From Sorangium cellulosum So0157-2 (GTDB lineage: Bacteria > Myxococcota_A > Polyangia > Polyangiales > Polyangiaceae), in the NCBI RefSeq assembly GCF_000418325.1, contig NC_021658.1, positions 12,814,501 through 12,878,500 of the forward strand: a stretch of DNA of 64,000 nt, written 5' to 3'. Position 1 is the first letter of the stretch; every line of letters begins with the position of its first letter. Shown piece after piece: positions 42,781 through 50,078 of the stretch. A program made the position numbers and the translations under genes. Below the pieces are notes generated by a model that was given only the letters and a program-made list of their open reading frames with translations, was not told the DNA's origin and made no database searches.

Positions 42781-44264
42781 TCGACGCTGCTGGACGAGAC
42801 GGCGGCGTCCCGTCCAGCAGCGTCGCGCGTCAGCTCGCCGCGCCGGCTCCGCCCGGCTCGCCCGCCGCTCGGCCCGGCGGCGCAGCGCCCAGCCTCACGG
42901 GGGCGGCGGACGCCGTCTCGCGCACGAGCCCCGCGCTCCACGGCCACATGCTGTTCGTCGGCACCCAGGCCGGCGCGCACATGCTCGCCGTGGACAGCCG
43001 CACCGGCGATCTCCTGTGGAAGACGCAGCTCGACCCGCACCCCGCGGCGATCATCACGCAGTCTCCCGTCGTGCACGGCGGGCGCGTGTACGTGGGCGTC
43101 TCCTCGCGCGAGGAGCTCTTCGCCGCGGACGAGGGGTATCCGTGCTGCACGTTCCGCGGCAGCGTGGTCGCGCTCGACGCGGTGACCGGGGAGGTGCTCT
43201 GGCAGCGCTACCTGGTCCCCGCCGGCCTCACCGGCGGCGCCGCCGCGGCCGCCGCCGCGACCCGCCTCGCCCCGCCGCTCCTCGCGCTGGCGGGCGATCT
43301 CGGCGTCCCGCTGCTCGTACGCGACGATGATCCGCTGCACGAGCGGGTGGCGCACGACGTCGACCTCGGTGAACGAGCAGATCGCGATCCCCTCGATCCC
43401 CGCGAGCAGCTCGCGCGCCTCGGCGAGGCCGCTGCGCGCGCCGTGCGGGAGATCGACCTGCGTGACGTCGCCCGTCACCACGGCGCGAGAGGCGTAGCCG
43501 AGGCGCGTGAGGAACATGCGCATCTGATCGCTCGTCGCGTTCTGCGCCTCGTCGAGGATGACGAAGCAATCGTTGAGCGTGCGGCCGCGCATGAAGGCTA
43601 GCGGGGCGACCTCGATCTGGCCGCGCGTCACGAGGCCTTGCGCCTTGTCCGCGTCCATCATGTCGTGGAGCGCATCGTAGAGCGGGCGCAGGTAGGGATT
43701 CACCTTCTCGGCGAGATCGCCGGGCAGGAAGCCGAGCCGCTCCCCCGCCTCGACCGCTGGCCGGGTCAGGATGATCCGCTTCACGCGGCGCTCGAGCAGC
43801 GCGTGGACCGCCATGGCCATCGCGAGGTACGTCTTGCCCGTCCCCGCCGGCCCGATGCCGAACGTCATGTCGTGCGATCGGATCGCCTGGATATAGCGCT
43901 TCTGCGCCAGCCCCTTCGCCGAGATCGGCCGGCGGCGCGCCGAGATGAGCACGACGTCCTCGAACAGATCGCGCAGGGTCATCCCAGGGTCGTCCCGGAG
44001 CGCCTGGACCCCGCGGACGTAGTCCTGCGGGTCGAGCACCACGCCGCTCCTCAACATCTGCGCGGCCTCCGCCAGGCACCGCTCGGCGAGCGCGACCTTG
44101 TCGGCGTCGCCGGCGAGCCGGATCGTGTTGCCTCGGACACCCGACTCGATGCCGAGAGTGCGCGCGATGAGCTTGAGATTCTCGTTCCCTGGCCCGGCGA
44201 GGGCCACCAAGGTGCTGTTGTCGAGCACCTCGACATCCGCCGTGATCCGCACGCTGGTCGTCAT
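42426..44264 (-). CDS. phoH: PhoH-family ATPase with aberrant read-through C-terminus
   Basis: The first roughly 345 residues are a normal PhoH-like protein (about 320-350 residues in most bacteria). They comprise an N-terminal KH-like part, P-loop GIGPAGTGKTYLAMAMAV, Walker B CFVILDEAQNAT, SRAVVTGDVTQVDLP, and the family end DVVRHPLVQRIIVAYEQRD at about 43310. PhoH proteins are RNA-linked NTPases. After about 43235 no stop follows. The frame continues for some 265 residues antisense to a PQQ-enzyme fragment and then antisense to the lipoprotein, ending at TAG 42426. That tail has no natural protein character. The native stop has apparently been lost at the junction with the inserted fragment. 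The start is the ATG at 44264. Confidence 0.85.
   Translation of the reverse strand: MTTSVRITADVEVLDNSTLVALAGPGNENLKLIARTLGIESGVRGNTIRLAGDADKVALAERCLAEAAQMLRSGVVLDPQDYVRGVQALRDDPGMTLRDLFEDVVLISARRRPISAKGLAQKRYIQAIRSHDMTFGIGPAGTGKTYLAMAMAVHALLERRVKRIILTRPAVEAGERLGFLPGDLAEKVNPYLRPLYDALHDMMDADKAQGLVTRGQIEVAPLAFMRGRTLNDCFVILDEAQNATSDQMRMFLTRLGYASRAVVTGDVTQVDLPHGARSGLAEARELLAGIEGIAICSFTEVDVVRHPLVQRIIVAYEQRDAEIARQREERRGEAGRGGGRGGAAGEAGGDQVALPEHLPGHRVERDHAAAERAARIPLVRGEELLARGDAHVHAPAVHDGRLRDDRRGVRVELRLPQEIAGAAVHGEHVRAGLGADEQHVAVERGARARDGVRRPREAGRCAAGPSGGRAGRSRRGELTRDAAGRDAAVSSSSVDHFFFSSTGDSRTSMASGPVTRILPAMTFSFSSPTRMPVIALGARGSSGKTEARTMPSSTFPTRVASPSAPFAVPFSSPLGSMVSVTVPGPVACLPSSFWRTASFTLGGSTTLPFLAS
42782..42825. 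terminator. Bidirectional hairpin
   Basis: gacgctgctggacg and cgtccagcagcgtc pair over 14 bp, extendable by one C-G pair, with a 14-base loop, immediately after the lipoprotein stop. Its place between convergent genes suggests it once served phoH too. Confidence 0.7.
42828..43235 (+). pseudogene. Fragment of a PQQ-type beta-propeller enzyme
   Basis: About 135 residues match the propeller of PQQ/polyvinyl-alcohol-dehydrogenase-like proteins: DSRTGDLLWKTQLDPHPAAI, then QSPVVHGGRVYVGVSS, GYPCCTFRGSVVALDAVTGE and VLWQRYLVP. The Cys-Cys pair and TG-x-LW repeats are typical. It has neither the N-terminal part nor the remaining blades (a full enzyme exceeds 400 residues) and passes at about 43235 straight into antisense phoH. 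It is a truncated remnant. Confidence 0.8.
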
Positions 44265-44476
44265 CGAGTGATCCTTCCCCGCCTTTGCTCCGGCGCTCCG
44301 CCGCCGGCATGCGCCGTCCTCCCTTGAACGGACTCTTGACTGCCCCCACCTGCCACGCGACTGTCCTGCCCGCTCGTCCCCTGCCCTACACAGAATCGTA
44401 ACGTCCTGGTCATAATTCGGCGTTGAAATGCGTAGAGCTTCGGGCACGCGGGCGAGCCGCACACAGGGAGAACTGC

Positions 44477-44812
44477 ATGAGGTTAGCTACATCGGCGCTG
44501 CTGGGCATGACTGTTACGCTGTCGGGCCTTTCGGCGCTAGCACAGCCTAGGCCCCCGGGCCCGGCGCAACCGGCGCCGGCGCAACCTCCGGCCGCAGCGC
44601 CGCCCCCGTCATTGCATGCGAAGACGCGTCCTCGTCCGGTACGGGCGAGCTCCACGCCGCGCTGCAACGTGCGCAGCGGCTTGTCCCGCGTGCCGGGGTT
44701 TGCATCGTCCCCGCCGCCGAAGGAGCCGCCGACGAACACCCCGCAGCCATCCTCCAGCACACCGGCGGCGACACGCTCGAGGCAGACCGACTCCGGCGGC
44801 GCTTCACCTTGA
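44477..44812 (+). pseudogene. Detached 5' end of the porin gene
   Basis: ATG 44477 follows GGGAG and encodes a clear signal peptide (LLGMTVTLSGLSALAQ), then Pro/Ala linker. From about 44612 the sequence changes character, and TGA at 44810 ends the frame. The porin frame resumes 40 bases later in the same phase, so this is very probably the original start of the porin. Confidence 0.7.
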
Positions 44813-44850
44813 CACGACGACGCGCCGTCGCACGCCGTTCCGCCGGCGTC
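44612..44850 (-). other. Antisense gene fragment inside the porin gene
   Basis: Read on the minus strand this segment encodes about 75 natural-looking residues: a Cys pair, VAAGVLEDGCGVFVGGS, then GGDDANPGTRDKPLRTLQRG and ARTGRGRVFAC. This resembles the N-terminal part of right-handed beta-helix (DUF1565-like) surface proteins of myxobacteria. It brings the in-frame TGA that splits the porin. Confidence 0.65.
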
Positions 44851-44851
44851 G

Positions 44852-46558
44852 TTGGGGCCCGGTGCGGTGCCGCCTGCCGGCGCGGTGCCGCCTGCCGGTG
44901 CGGTGCCGCCCGCAGGCGCGGTGCCGCCTGCCGGTGCGGCAGCGCCGGCGCCGCCGCCCGCCGCCGCGCCGGCGCCGCCGCCGGAGCCGGTGCCTCGGGC
45001 TCGCCGCGGGCGGCCGCCGCCGCCTCCTCCTGGCGCGCCGGCAGCCGCCGCACCGCCGCCGCCGCCGCCGCCGCCGGAGGTGTTCGCGCCGACCGCCGAG
45101 GCCGCGATCGTGAAGGAGCAGCAGCCGCTCGCCGGCTGGCACGGCGGCTTCTTCCTGCGGGACGCCAGCGACACCTTCCGGTTGTACCCGAAGGCGCGGC
45201 TGCACCTCGACTTCATTAGCAGCTTCGGCAGCGGGGTCTCGGACGTGGAGGCGAGCGACGGCGGGAACGCCTTGCAGCCGCGCTTCTTCGCCCGCCGCGC
45301 GCGGCTCGAGTTCGACGGCGAGTTCCTGAAGCGATGGTCGTTCAAGCTCGACGTCGACTTCGGCGGTCAGTCGCTCGGAAACGCCAACGGCAAGACCGAG
45401 AGCTCCGCCGCGGCGGCGGGCGACACGCCGACCGCCGAGACCGCGCGCTTCGCCGCGGTCCAGAGCGCGAGCGTGGGCGCCTCGCTCGCCGACGTCTGGA
45501 TCAACTACTCCGTCATGCCGGCGCTGAACTTCATGCTCGGGCAGTTCAACTCCCCCTTCGGGATGGAGATCCAGTCGAGCAGCAACGCCATCACGTTCAT
45601 GGAGCGCAACATCGCGATGCGGAGCTTCGCCCACCCCGAGGGCAAGAGCATCGGGCTGATGGCGTGGGGCGACGTCGCCGACAAGATGTTCTTCTACGGC
45701 ATCGGCGTGGTCGCCGGCGACGGCCAGAACCGGCCTGGCGTGGACGCGCCGCCCGACCTCATCGGCCGCGTGTTCGCCCGCCCGTTCCTCGCTGACAAGA
45801 AAGGGCTGCTCGCCAAGGCGCAGATCGGCATCAGCGCGATGCACGGGGAGCGCGACCAGGCGTACGTGGGCTACGACTACGCCTCCATCAGGACGGGGAA
45901 CGGGTACACGCTCTGGGGCGGCGGCTACAGGGACTCGCTCGGCCGGCAGATCCACGTCATCCCGTCGGGCGCGCAGAACGCGATCGGCGCCGAGCTCCGG
46001 CTGCCGATCAAGATGGTCGAGCTCCGGGCCGAGGCGGTTTACCTCGCGAACAACACGCGCGAGGCCGTGGAAGGCTATCAGCTCACCAACACCGAGCGGC
46101 TCGGGCAGGTGAGGGGCCTCGGCTGGTACGTGCAGCTCTCCGCGTGGCCCGTCGGCGACGCCTTCGTCACCGGCGACCCCGGGTACAGCCCGCGCCCCGC
46201 GAAGGTCGATCTGACGAAGGAGGCCGAGAAGCCGAAGTCGGGCCTCGAGGTCGCGGCGATCCTCGCGGGGATCAACGCGACGTACGACGGCGCGTCCCGC
46301 GAAAACGGCGGCGTGTACGACGCGAATACCCCGGGCGCCGAGGGCGGGCCGGGCACCGACCTCCAGGTGATGCAGGTCGGCCTCGGCGCCAACTACTGGC
46401 ACACGAAGAACGTGCGGCTCAGCGTGAATTACAACGCCTACCTGACGCCGGGCAGCGGCTCGGACGAGAACCTCCTCCGGGTGCCGGGCAACACCCTGAA
46501 GCGGGCCGACGCGCACGCGCTGCACGAGCTCGGCGCCAGGGTTGGCCTGTCGTTCTAG
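44852..46558 (+). CDS. Phosphate-selective-porin-like outer-membrane protein (5' end disrupted)
   Basis: The barrel from about residue 95 onward has the OprO/OprP pattern: FRLYPKARLHLDF, FFARRARLEFDGEFLKRWSF, ADVWINYSVMPALNFMLGQF, FGMEIQSSSNAITFMERN, ending in VGLSF with the terminal Phe needed for outer-membrane insertion. It would be a trimeric anion channel. Before the barrel lie GAVPPA repeats and Pro-rich sequence. The only starts in this segment (TTG 44852 and in-frame GTGs) give no signal peptide; the signal peptide lies at 44477 beyond an in-frame stop. The gene is probably inactive unless the stop is read through. Confidence 0.8.
   Translation: MGPGAVPPAGAVPPAGAVPPAGAVPPAGAAAPAPPPAAAPAPPPEPVPRARRGRPPPPPPGAPAAAAPPPPPPPPEVFAPTAEAAIVKEQQPLAGWHGGFFLRDASDTFRLYPKARLHLDFISSFGSGVSDVEASDGGNALQPRFFARRARLEFDGEFLKRWSFKLDVDFGGQSLGNANGKTESSAAAAGDTPTAETARFAAVQSASVGASLADVWINYSVMPALNFMLGQFNSPFGMEIQSSSNAITFMERNIAMRSFAHPEGKSIGLMAWGDVADKMFFYGIGVVAGDGQNRPGVDAPPDLIGRVFARPFLADKKGLLAKAQIGISAMHGERDQAYVGYDYASIRTGNGYTLWGGGYRDSLGRQIHVIPSGAQNAIGAELRLPIKMVELRAEAVYLANNTREAVEGYQLTNTERLGQVRGLGWYVQLSAWPVGDAFVTGDPGYSPRPAKVDLTKEAEKPKSGLEVAAILAGINATYDGASRENGGVYDANTPGAEGGPGTDLQVMQVGLGANYWHTKNVRLSVNYNAYLTPGSGSDENLLRVPGNTLKRADAHALHELGARVGLSF
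44861..44932 (+). repeat. 18-bp GAVPPA-coding repeat
   Basis: Four nearly identical 18-bp units (ggygcggtgccgccygcm) encode GAVPPA in the porin linker. Confidence 0.8.
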
Positions 46559-46736
46559 CCCGCGCGCCGCCCTCACCGCCGCGGCCGGCGCTCCGGCCGC
46601 GACGGCCGGTCGTTTGCTCTCCAACGAAATCTGCCGCCAGGGTATCCGCGCGCCGCGCGGCCCGCGGGGCGCCGCGCCCGCCGGATGGCGCGCCTCAATT
46701 TTGGCCCAGGACACCCCGGCGGGGTACCCGTCGGCC

Positions 46737-48017
46737 ATGCGCGAGATGCGTCAGTGGATCGCCGTCGGTGCAGCCGTGGGGCTCGTGGCGGTGACCCTCC
46801 CCATGCTGCGCGAGCACGACGTCCAGCTCGGAGGCCTGCTCGCCAAGAAGACGACCGCCGGCGGGCCAAAGATCACGCGAACCGTGACGCCGCCGCCACT
46901 CACGGACCTCGACCTCACGCGCATCGACGACCGGCGGAGCCCGCCGACGGCGCCGGCGCACGGCGGCCGCGTCGCGGAGCTGACCATCGATCCGATGTAC
47001 CAGCGCGCGGCGATCGGCTTCCTGCGGGCCGGCCGGGTCCCGGAGGGCGCGGTCGTGATGACCGATATCCGCACCGGCAAGGTGCTCGTCTGGGCGAGCT
47101 ACGTGCACGAAGGCGCGCTGCACGACGTCGCCGCGGAGGCCACCGCGCCGTCGGCGAGCGTCTTCAAGATCGTGACGGGCACCGCCCTCGTCGAGGCCGG
47201 CCTGAGCCCGAACACGAAGCAGTGCTACTCGGGCGGCGAGCACTCGATCCGGCCGGCCGACATGATCGACAACAAGCGGCGCGACAAGTACTGCGCGACG
47301 CTCACGCAGGCGATGGGCCGCAGCATCAACACGGTGTTCGCGCGGCTCGCCGCCAAGAACCTCGATCACGAGAAGCTCGGCGCCGTGGCCGCGAAGCTCG
47401 GCTGGGGGCAGGACACGCCGTTCGACGTGAACGTCGCGACGAGCACGATCGCGCTGCCGGAGGACGAGCTCGGCTTCGCGCGCACCGCGGCGGGCTTCTG
47501 GAACACGACGCTGTCGCCGTTCCAGGCGGCGAACCTGGCGACCACCGTCGCCAACGGCGGCGAGATGATCCGGCTCCACGTCGTGTCGAGCGTCAAGGAC
47601 GAGATCGGCGAGATCTACCAGGGCGTGAGCGAGCGGCAGGTGCTCAAGCGCGTGATGGACGAGAGCACGGCGAGCGCGGTGACCACGATGATGGAGGCGA
47701 CGGTGGATAACGGGACGAGCTACCGCTCGTTCCACGACCGCAACGGCCGCGCCTACCTCCCGGATATCCGCGTCGCTGGCAAGACGGGGACGCTCACGAA
47801 GCCGAGGCCCGAAGGGCCCTTCTACACCTGGTTCGTCGGCTTCGCCCCGAGCCGCAAGCCGGAGGTCGCGATCTCGGTGATGGTCGCCAACGGCGCGAAA
47901 TGGCGCGTGAAGGCGACCAACGTGGCGTGCGACATGCTCCGCACCTACTTCGCGGACAAGGGCGCGCCCGGCGTGACCGATCCGAACAACCGGACCGGCT
48001 CGACCGCCCGGCGATGA
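46737..48017 (+). CDS. Penicillin-binding protein transpeptidase
   Basis: 426-residue D,D-transpeptidase-like protein anchored by an N-terminal helix (WIAVGAAVGLVAVTLPML). The penicillin-binding domain has SVFK with nucleophile Ser141, SIN at 196-198 and KTG at 349-351, all correctly spaced. There is no long dimerisation domain as in full class B PBPs, so this is a compact type whose role (cross-linking or sporulation/envelope remodelling) is open. I chose the ATG at 46737; upstream in-frame sequence is Arg/Pro-rich noise. Confidence 0.9.
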   Translation: MREMRQWIAVGAAVGLVAVTLPMLREHDVQLGGLLAKKTTAGGPKITRTVTPPPLTDLDLTRIDDRRSPPTAPAHGGRVAELTIDPMYQRAAIGFLRAGRVPEGAVVMTDIRTGKVLVWASYVHEGALHDVAAEATAPSASVFKIVTGTALVEAGLSPNTKQCYSGGEHSIRPADMIDNKRRDKYCATLTQAMGRSINTVFARLAAKNLDHEKLGAVAAKLGWGQDTPFDVNVATSTIALPEDELGFARTAAGFWNTTLSPFQAANLATTVANGGEMIRLHVVSSVKDEIGEIYQGVSERQVLKRVMDESTASAVTTMMEATVDNGTSYRSFHDRNGRAYLPDIRVAGKTGTLTKPRPEGPFYTWFVGFAPSRKPEVAISVMVANGAKWRVKATNVACDMLRTYFADKGAPGVTDPNNRTGSTARR

Positions 48018-48542
48018 CGCACGCCCGGGCCAGCCGCCGAGCCGCGGCGCGAAAGGCCCGGGTCCGGCGCGCTGCGCGGCGTCGCGCGGCGCGGCGCAGC
48101 AGCGTACGAGCATGGCGAGGGGCCCGGACCGAGCCGACTCGGCCGGCAGCGCCGCCCGCCCTCGAGTCGGGCGTCAGGTAGACCACGCGTCGGGCTGCGT
48201 GACCCACCGCATCGCCGAGTGCGCTCGGCAGGATTCCGCCCTGGCCCAGGATTCCGCCCTGGCCGCGATCCGACAATCCGGCGATGACGACCCGCGCGAG
48301 CGATGTGCCCGCTCGATGGCTGCCGGGTTTGCAGGACCATTGTACGCCCGCGGCAGCGATCCGTTTATAGAACTTTTCCGCCCAGGGGGCGGCTCCGCGA
48401 CCACCTGCTCGCCGTCCGCGGCGCGAAGGTCCGGGCCGCTCCGATGCAGCCGGACACCCTGGGCCAGGGTGGGACCTAGTTGCGAGAGGTGCAGCTTGTG
48501 CAGCTTGTGCTCGGCCGAGATCTGCGTGCTAGCATCTCTGTT
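48018..48542. other. Non-coding stretch with short repeats
   Basis: No gene is supported. Two tandem 18-bp repeats lie at 48229. A cluster of gtgcagcttgtgc-type direct repeats (48489-48560) leads into the next small gene, with a TAGCAT at 48530 that could be part of a promoter. Confidence 0.5.
48229..48264. repeat. 18-bp direct tandem repeat
   Basis: caggattccgccctggcc occurs twice in perfect tandem in non-coding DNA. Confidence 0.85.
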
Positions 48543-48794
48543 GTGCAGGTTGTGCTCCGCAAGCTCGGCCGGGGATCGCGCGCAGTCGTTGGCCGGCTCG
48601 TCCGTGCACCACGGAAAGGCTCGGTCATCGTCATCGAGTTCTCCGACGGAATGCATGAATATGTGACGACGCCAGTCAAGCGCGTGTTGCGTCTCGCCGG
48701 GCGCGAGGTCTTCTACATAGAGACCGTGAACTCCCGGTACCGCCTCGAGGTCCGCGGCCGCGAGGTGGCGCTGGACGGCGCGGTGGGCGGCTGA
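48543..48794 (+). CDS. Small hypothetical basic protein
   Basis: 83 residues from a GTG at 48543; the frame is open back to a TTG at 48480. The sequence alternates beta-like and charged parts (KGSVIVIEFSDGMHEYVTTP, VKRVLRLAGREVFYIE) and looks like a small beta-rich fold rather than noise. I do not recognise a family. Its N-terminal region overlaps direct repeats, so the exact start is doubtful. Confidence 0.5.
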   Translation: MQVVLRKLGRGSRAVVGRLVRAPRKGSVIVIEFSDGMHEYVTTPVKRVLRLAGREVFYIETVNSRYRLEVRGREVALDGAVGG

Positions 48795-49136
48795 GCGCTG
48801 CCGGGCGCGCCCGGGCCGCGCGAATCCTGCGCCAGACGCGCCGACTCGCCGACTCGCCAACGTAACAGCGCGCAACTCCCCGACAAATCGCGCAGATCCC
48901 GCAGGCGGAGGCCCGCAAGCGGTCGGCCTGGCCGGGCGTCGTACTGCACGCGCGTCTAGCGCGAGAACTGCGTTTCGGAGCGCATTGCCCCTTGCGCTTC
49001 CATGCGCTCTTGGGCAGAGTCCCGCTCCCTTTGAGGGGCCCCGCGGTAGGCCATCCACCGGTGCAGGATGGGGCTCGCCTGGCGAGCTGTCGTCACGATG
49101 CCGCGCCCGTGCCCCCGACCGTGAGGAGATTGAAGC
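48795..49136. other. Intergenic region
   Basis: No gene is supported. Composition becomes less GC-rich near 48860-48910. GAGGAG at 49121 serves the next gene. Confidence 0.5.
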
Positions 49137-49319
49137 ATGGGCAAGCGCGATCGTCGCCAGTCGATGAAGATGAGGCGCCGCAAGGCGCAGGCTGCCAAGA
49201 AGGAGCGCGCCAAGCGCAGCAAGCTGTCGCGGGCCACGACGGAGGTCGCCGGCAAGGCGAAGAAGCCTCGCGCCCCCAAGAGCGCCGCCGCTCCCGCGAC
49301 CCCCGCCCCGGCTTCCTGA
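49137..49319 (+). CDS. Small Lys/Arg-rich protein
   Basis: 60 residues. It starts MGKRDRRQSMKMRRRKAQAA, with strongly basic helical character, and ends in an Ala/Pro tail. A good ribosome site (GTGAGGAG) precedes the ATG at 49137. Size and composition recall small ribosome- or nucleic-acid-associated proteins; no family can be named with certainty. Confidence 0.7.
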   Translation: MGKRDRRQSMKMRRRKAQAAKKERAKRSKLSRATTEVAGKAKKPRAPKSAAAPATPAPAS

Positions 49320-49518
49320 CGGTGCGCGGCCGGTCCGCCGGCCACGCGCTGGATCCATCCCGCAGAACCGTCCCGACACTCCTCGAGATCGCGCCCGCCG
49401 GCGCCGTGAGGCCCCGGCGCGATCGCAGCGATCGCCACGATCGCGCCCGCCGGCGCGGTGAGGGCCGCGGCGCGCGGTCCGCCGCGTCGCCTCGTGCCGC
49501 CCGGCTCAGCGGCGTCGT

Positions 49519-50019
49519 TCACTCGTCGCGAATGACGCGCGTGTGAAGGCTCAGGCCGGGTCGCCGGCCCGGGTCGATCGCGCTCGCCGCCTCGCCGGCC
49601 GGCTTCTCCTTGGGCGGCGGCTCGCCGAGCAGCCCAGTGTCGCCGTCTCTTCGCTCCTCGCCGACCAGCTCCCAGTGGCCTCGCTCGTCGCGCCAGCGCT
49701 GCGCGATCCGGGTGGTGCGGACCGTGGCCTCGTCGTGCCGCAGCCAGAGGACCTCGAGGTAGACCTCGGCCTCGTCGCGCTGGGTCATCTCGAAGCCGCC
49801 GAACTCCACGTCGACGACGCGGAGGCGGGCGCCCCAATCGGCGTGGCGGCGCATGAAGTCCTCCCGCGCCCTCGAGCCGACGCGCTCGAGCGCGACATCC
49901 ATGCGGCCGAACCGGGCCGCCGTGTTCATCTCGAGCGCCGCCTCGGTGAGGCGCTGGGAGTTGCTCGGGGCGATGCCGCAGCCGGCGAGGGCGAGGCTCA
50001 GGGCGAGGAGGGCGCGCAT
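49519..50019 (-). CDS. Small putative lipoprotein
   Basis: 166 residues. The signal peptide has a lipobox (LSLALAGC), then an alpha-plus-beta domain with alternating strands (VVDVEFGGFEMTQRDEAEVY, TTRIAQRWRDERGHWELVGE) like NTF2-type or SnoaL-like folds. I chose the ATG at 50019; the upstream open frame is out of character. It lies 59 bases downstream of the protease-barrel gene on the same strand and may be co-transcribed. Confidence 0.8.
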   Translation of the reverse strand: MRALLALSLALAGCGIAPSNSQRLTEAALEMNTAARFGRMDVALERVGSRAREDFMRRHADWGARLRVVDVEFGGFEMTQRDEAEVYLEVLWLRHDEATVRTTRIAQRWRDERGHWELVGEERRDGDTGLLGEPPPKEKPAGEAASAIDPGRRPGLSLHTRVIRDE

Positions 50020-50078
50020 GGCCGACCACCGTGGGCGAAGGGGCCGGCGCGGGCAAAGTTTCCGGCGGCGCGGGGCGC

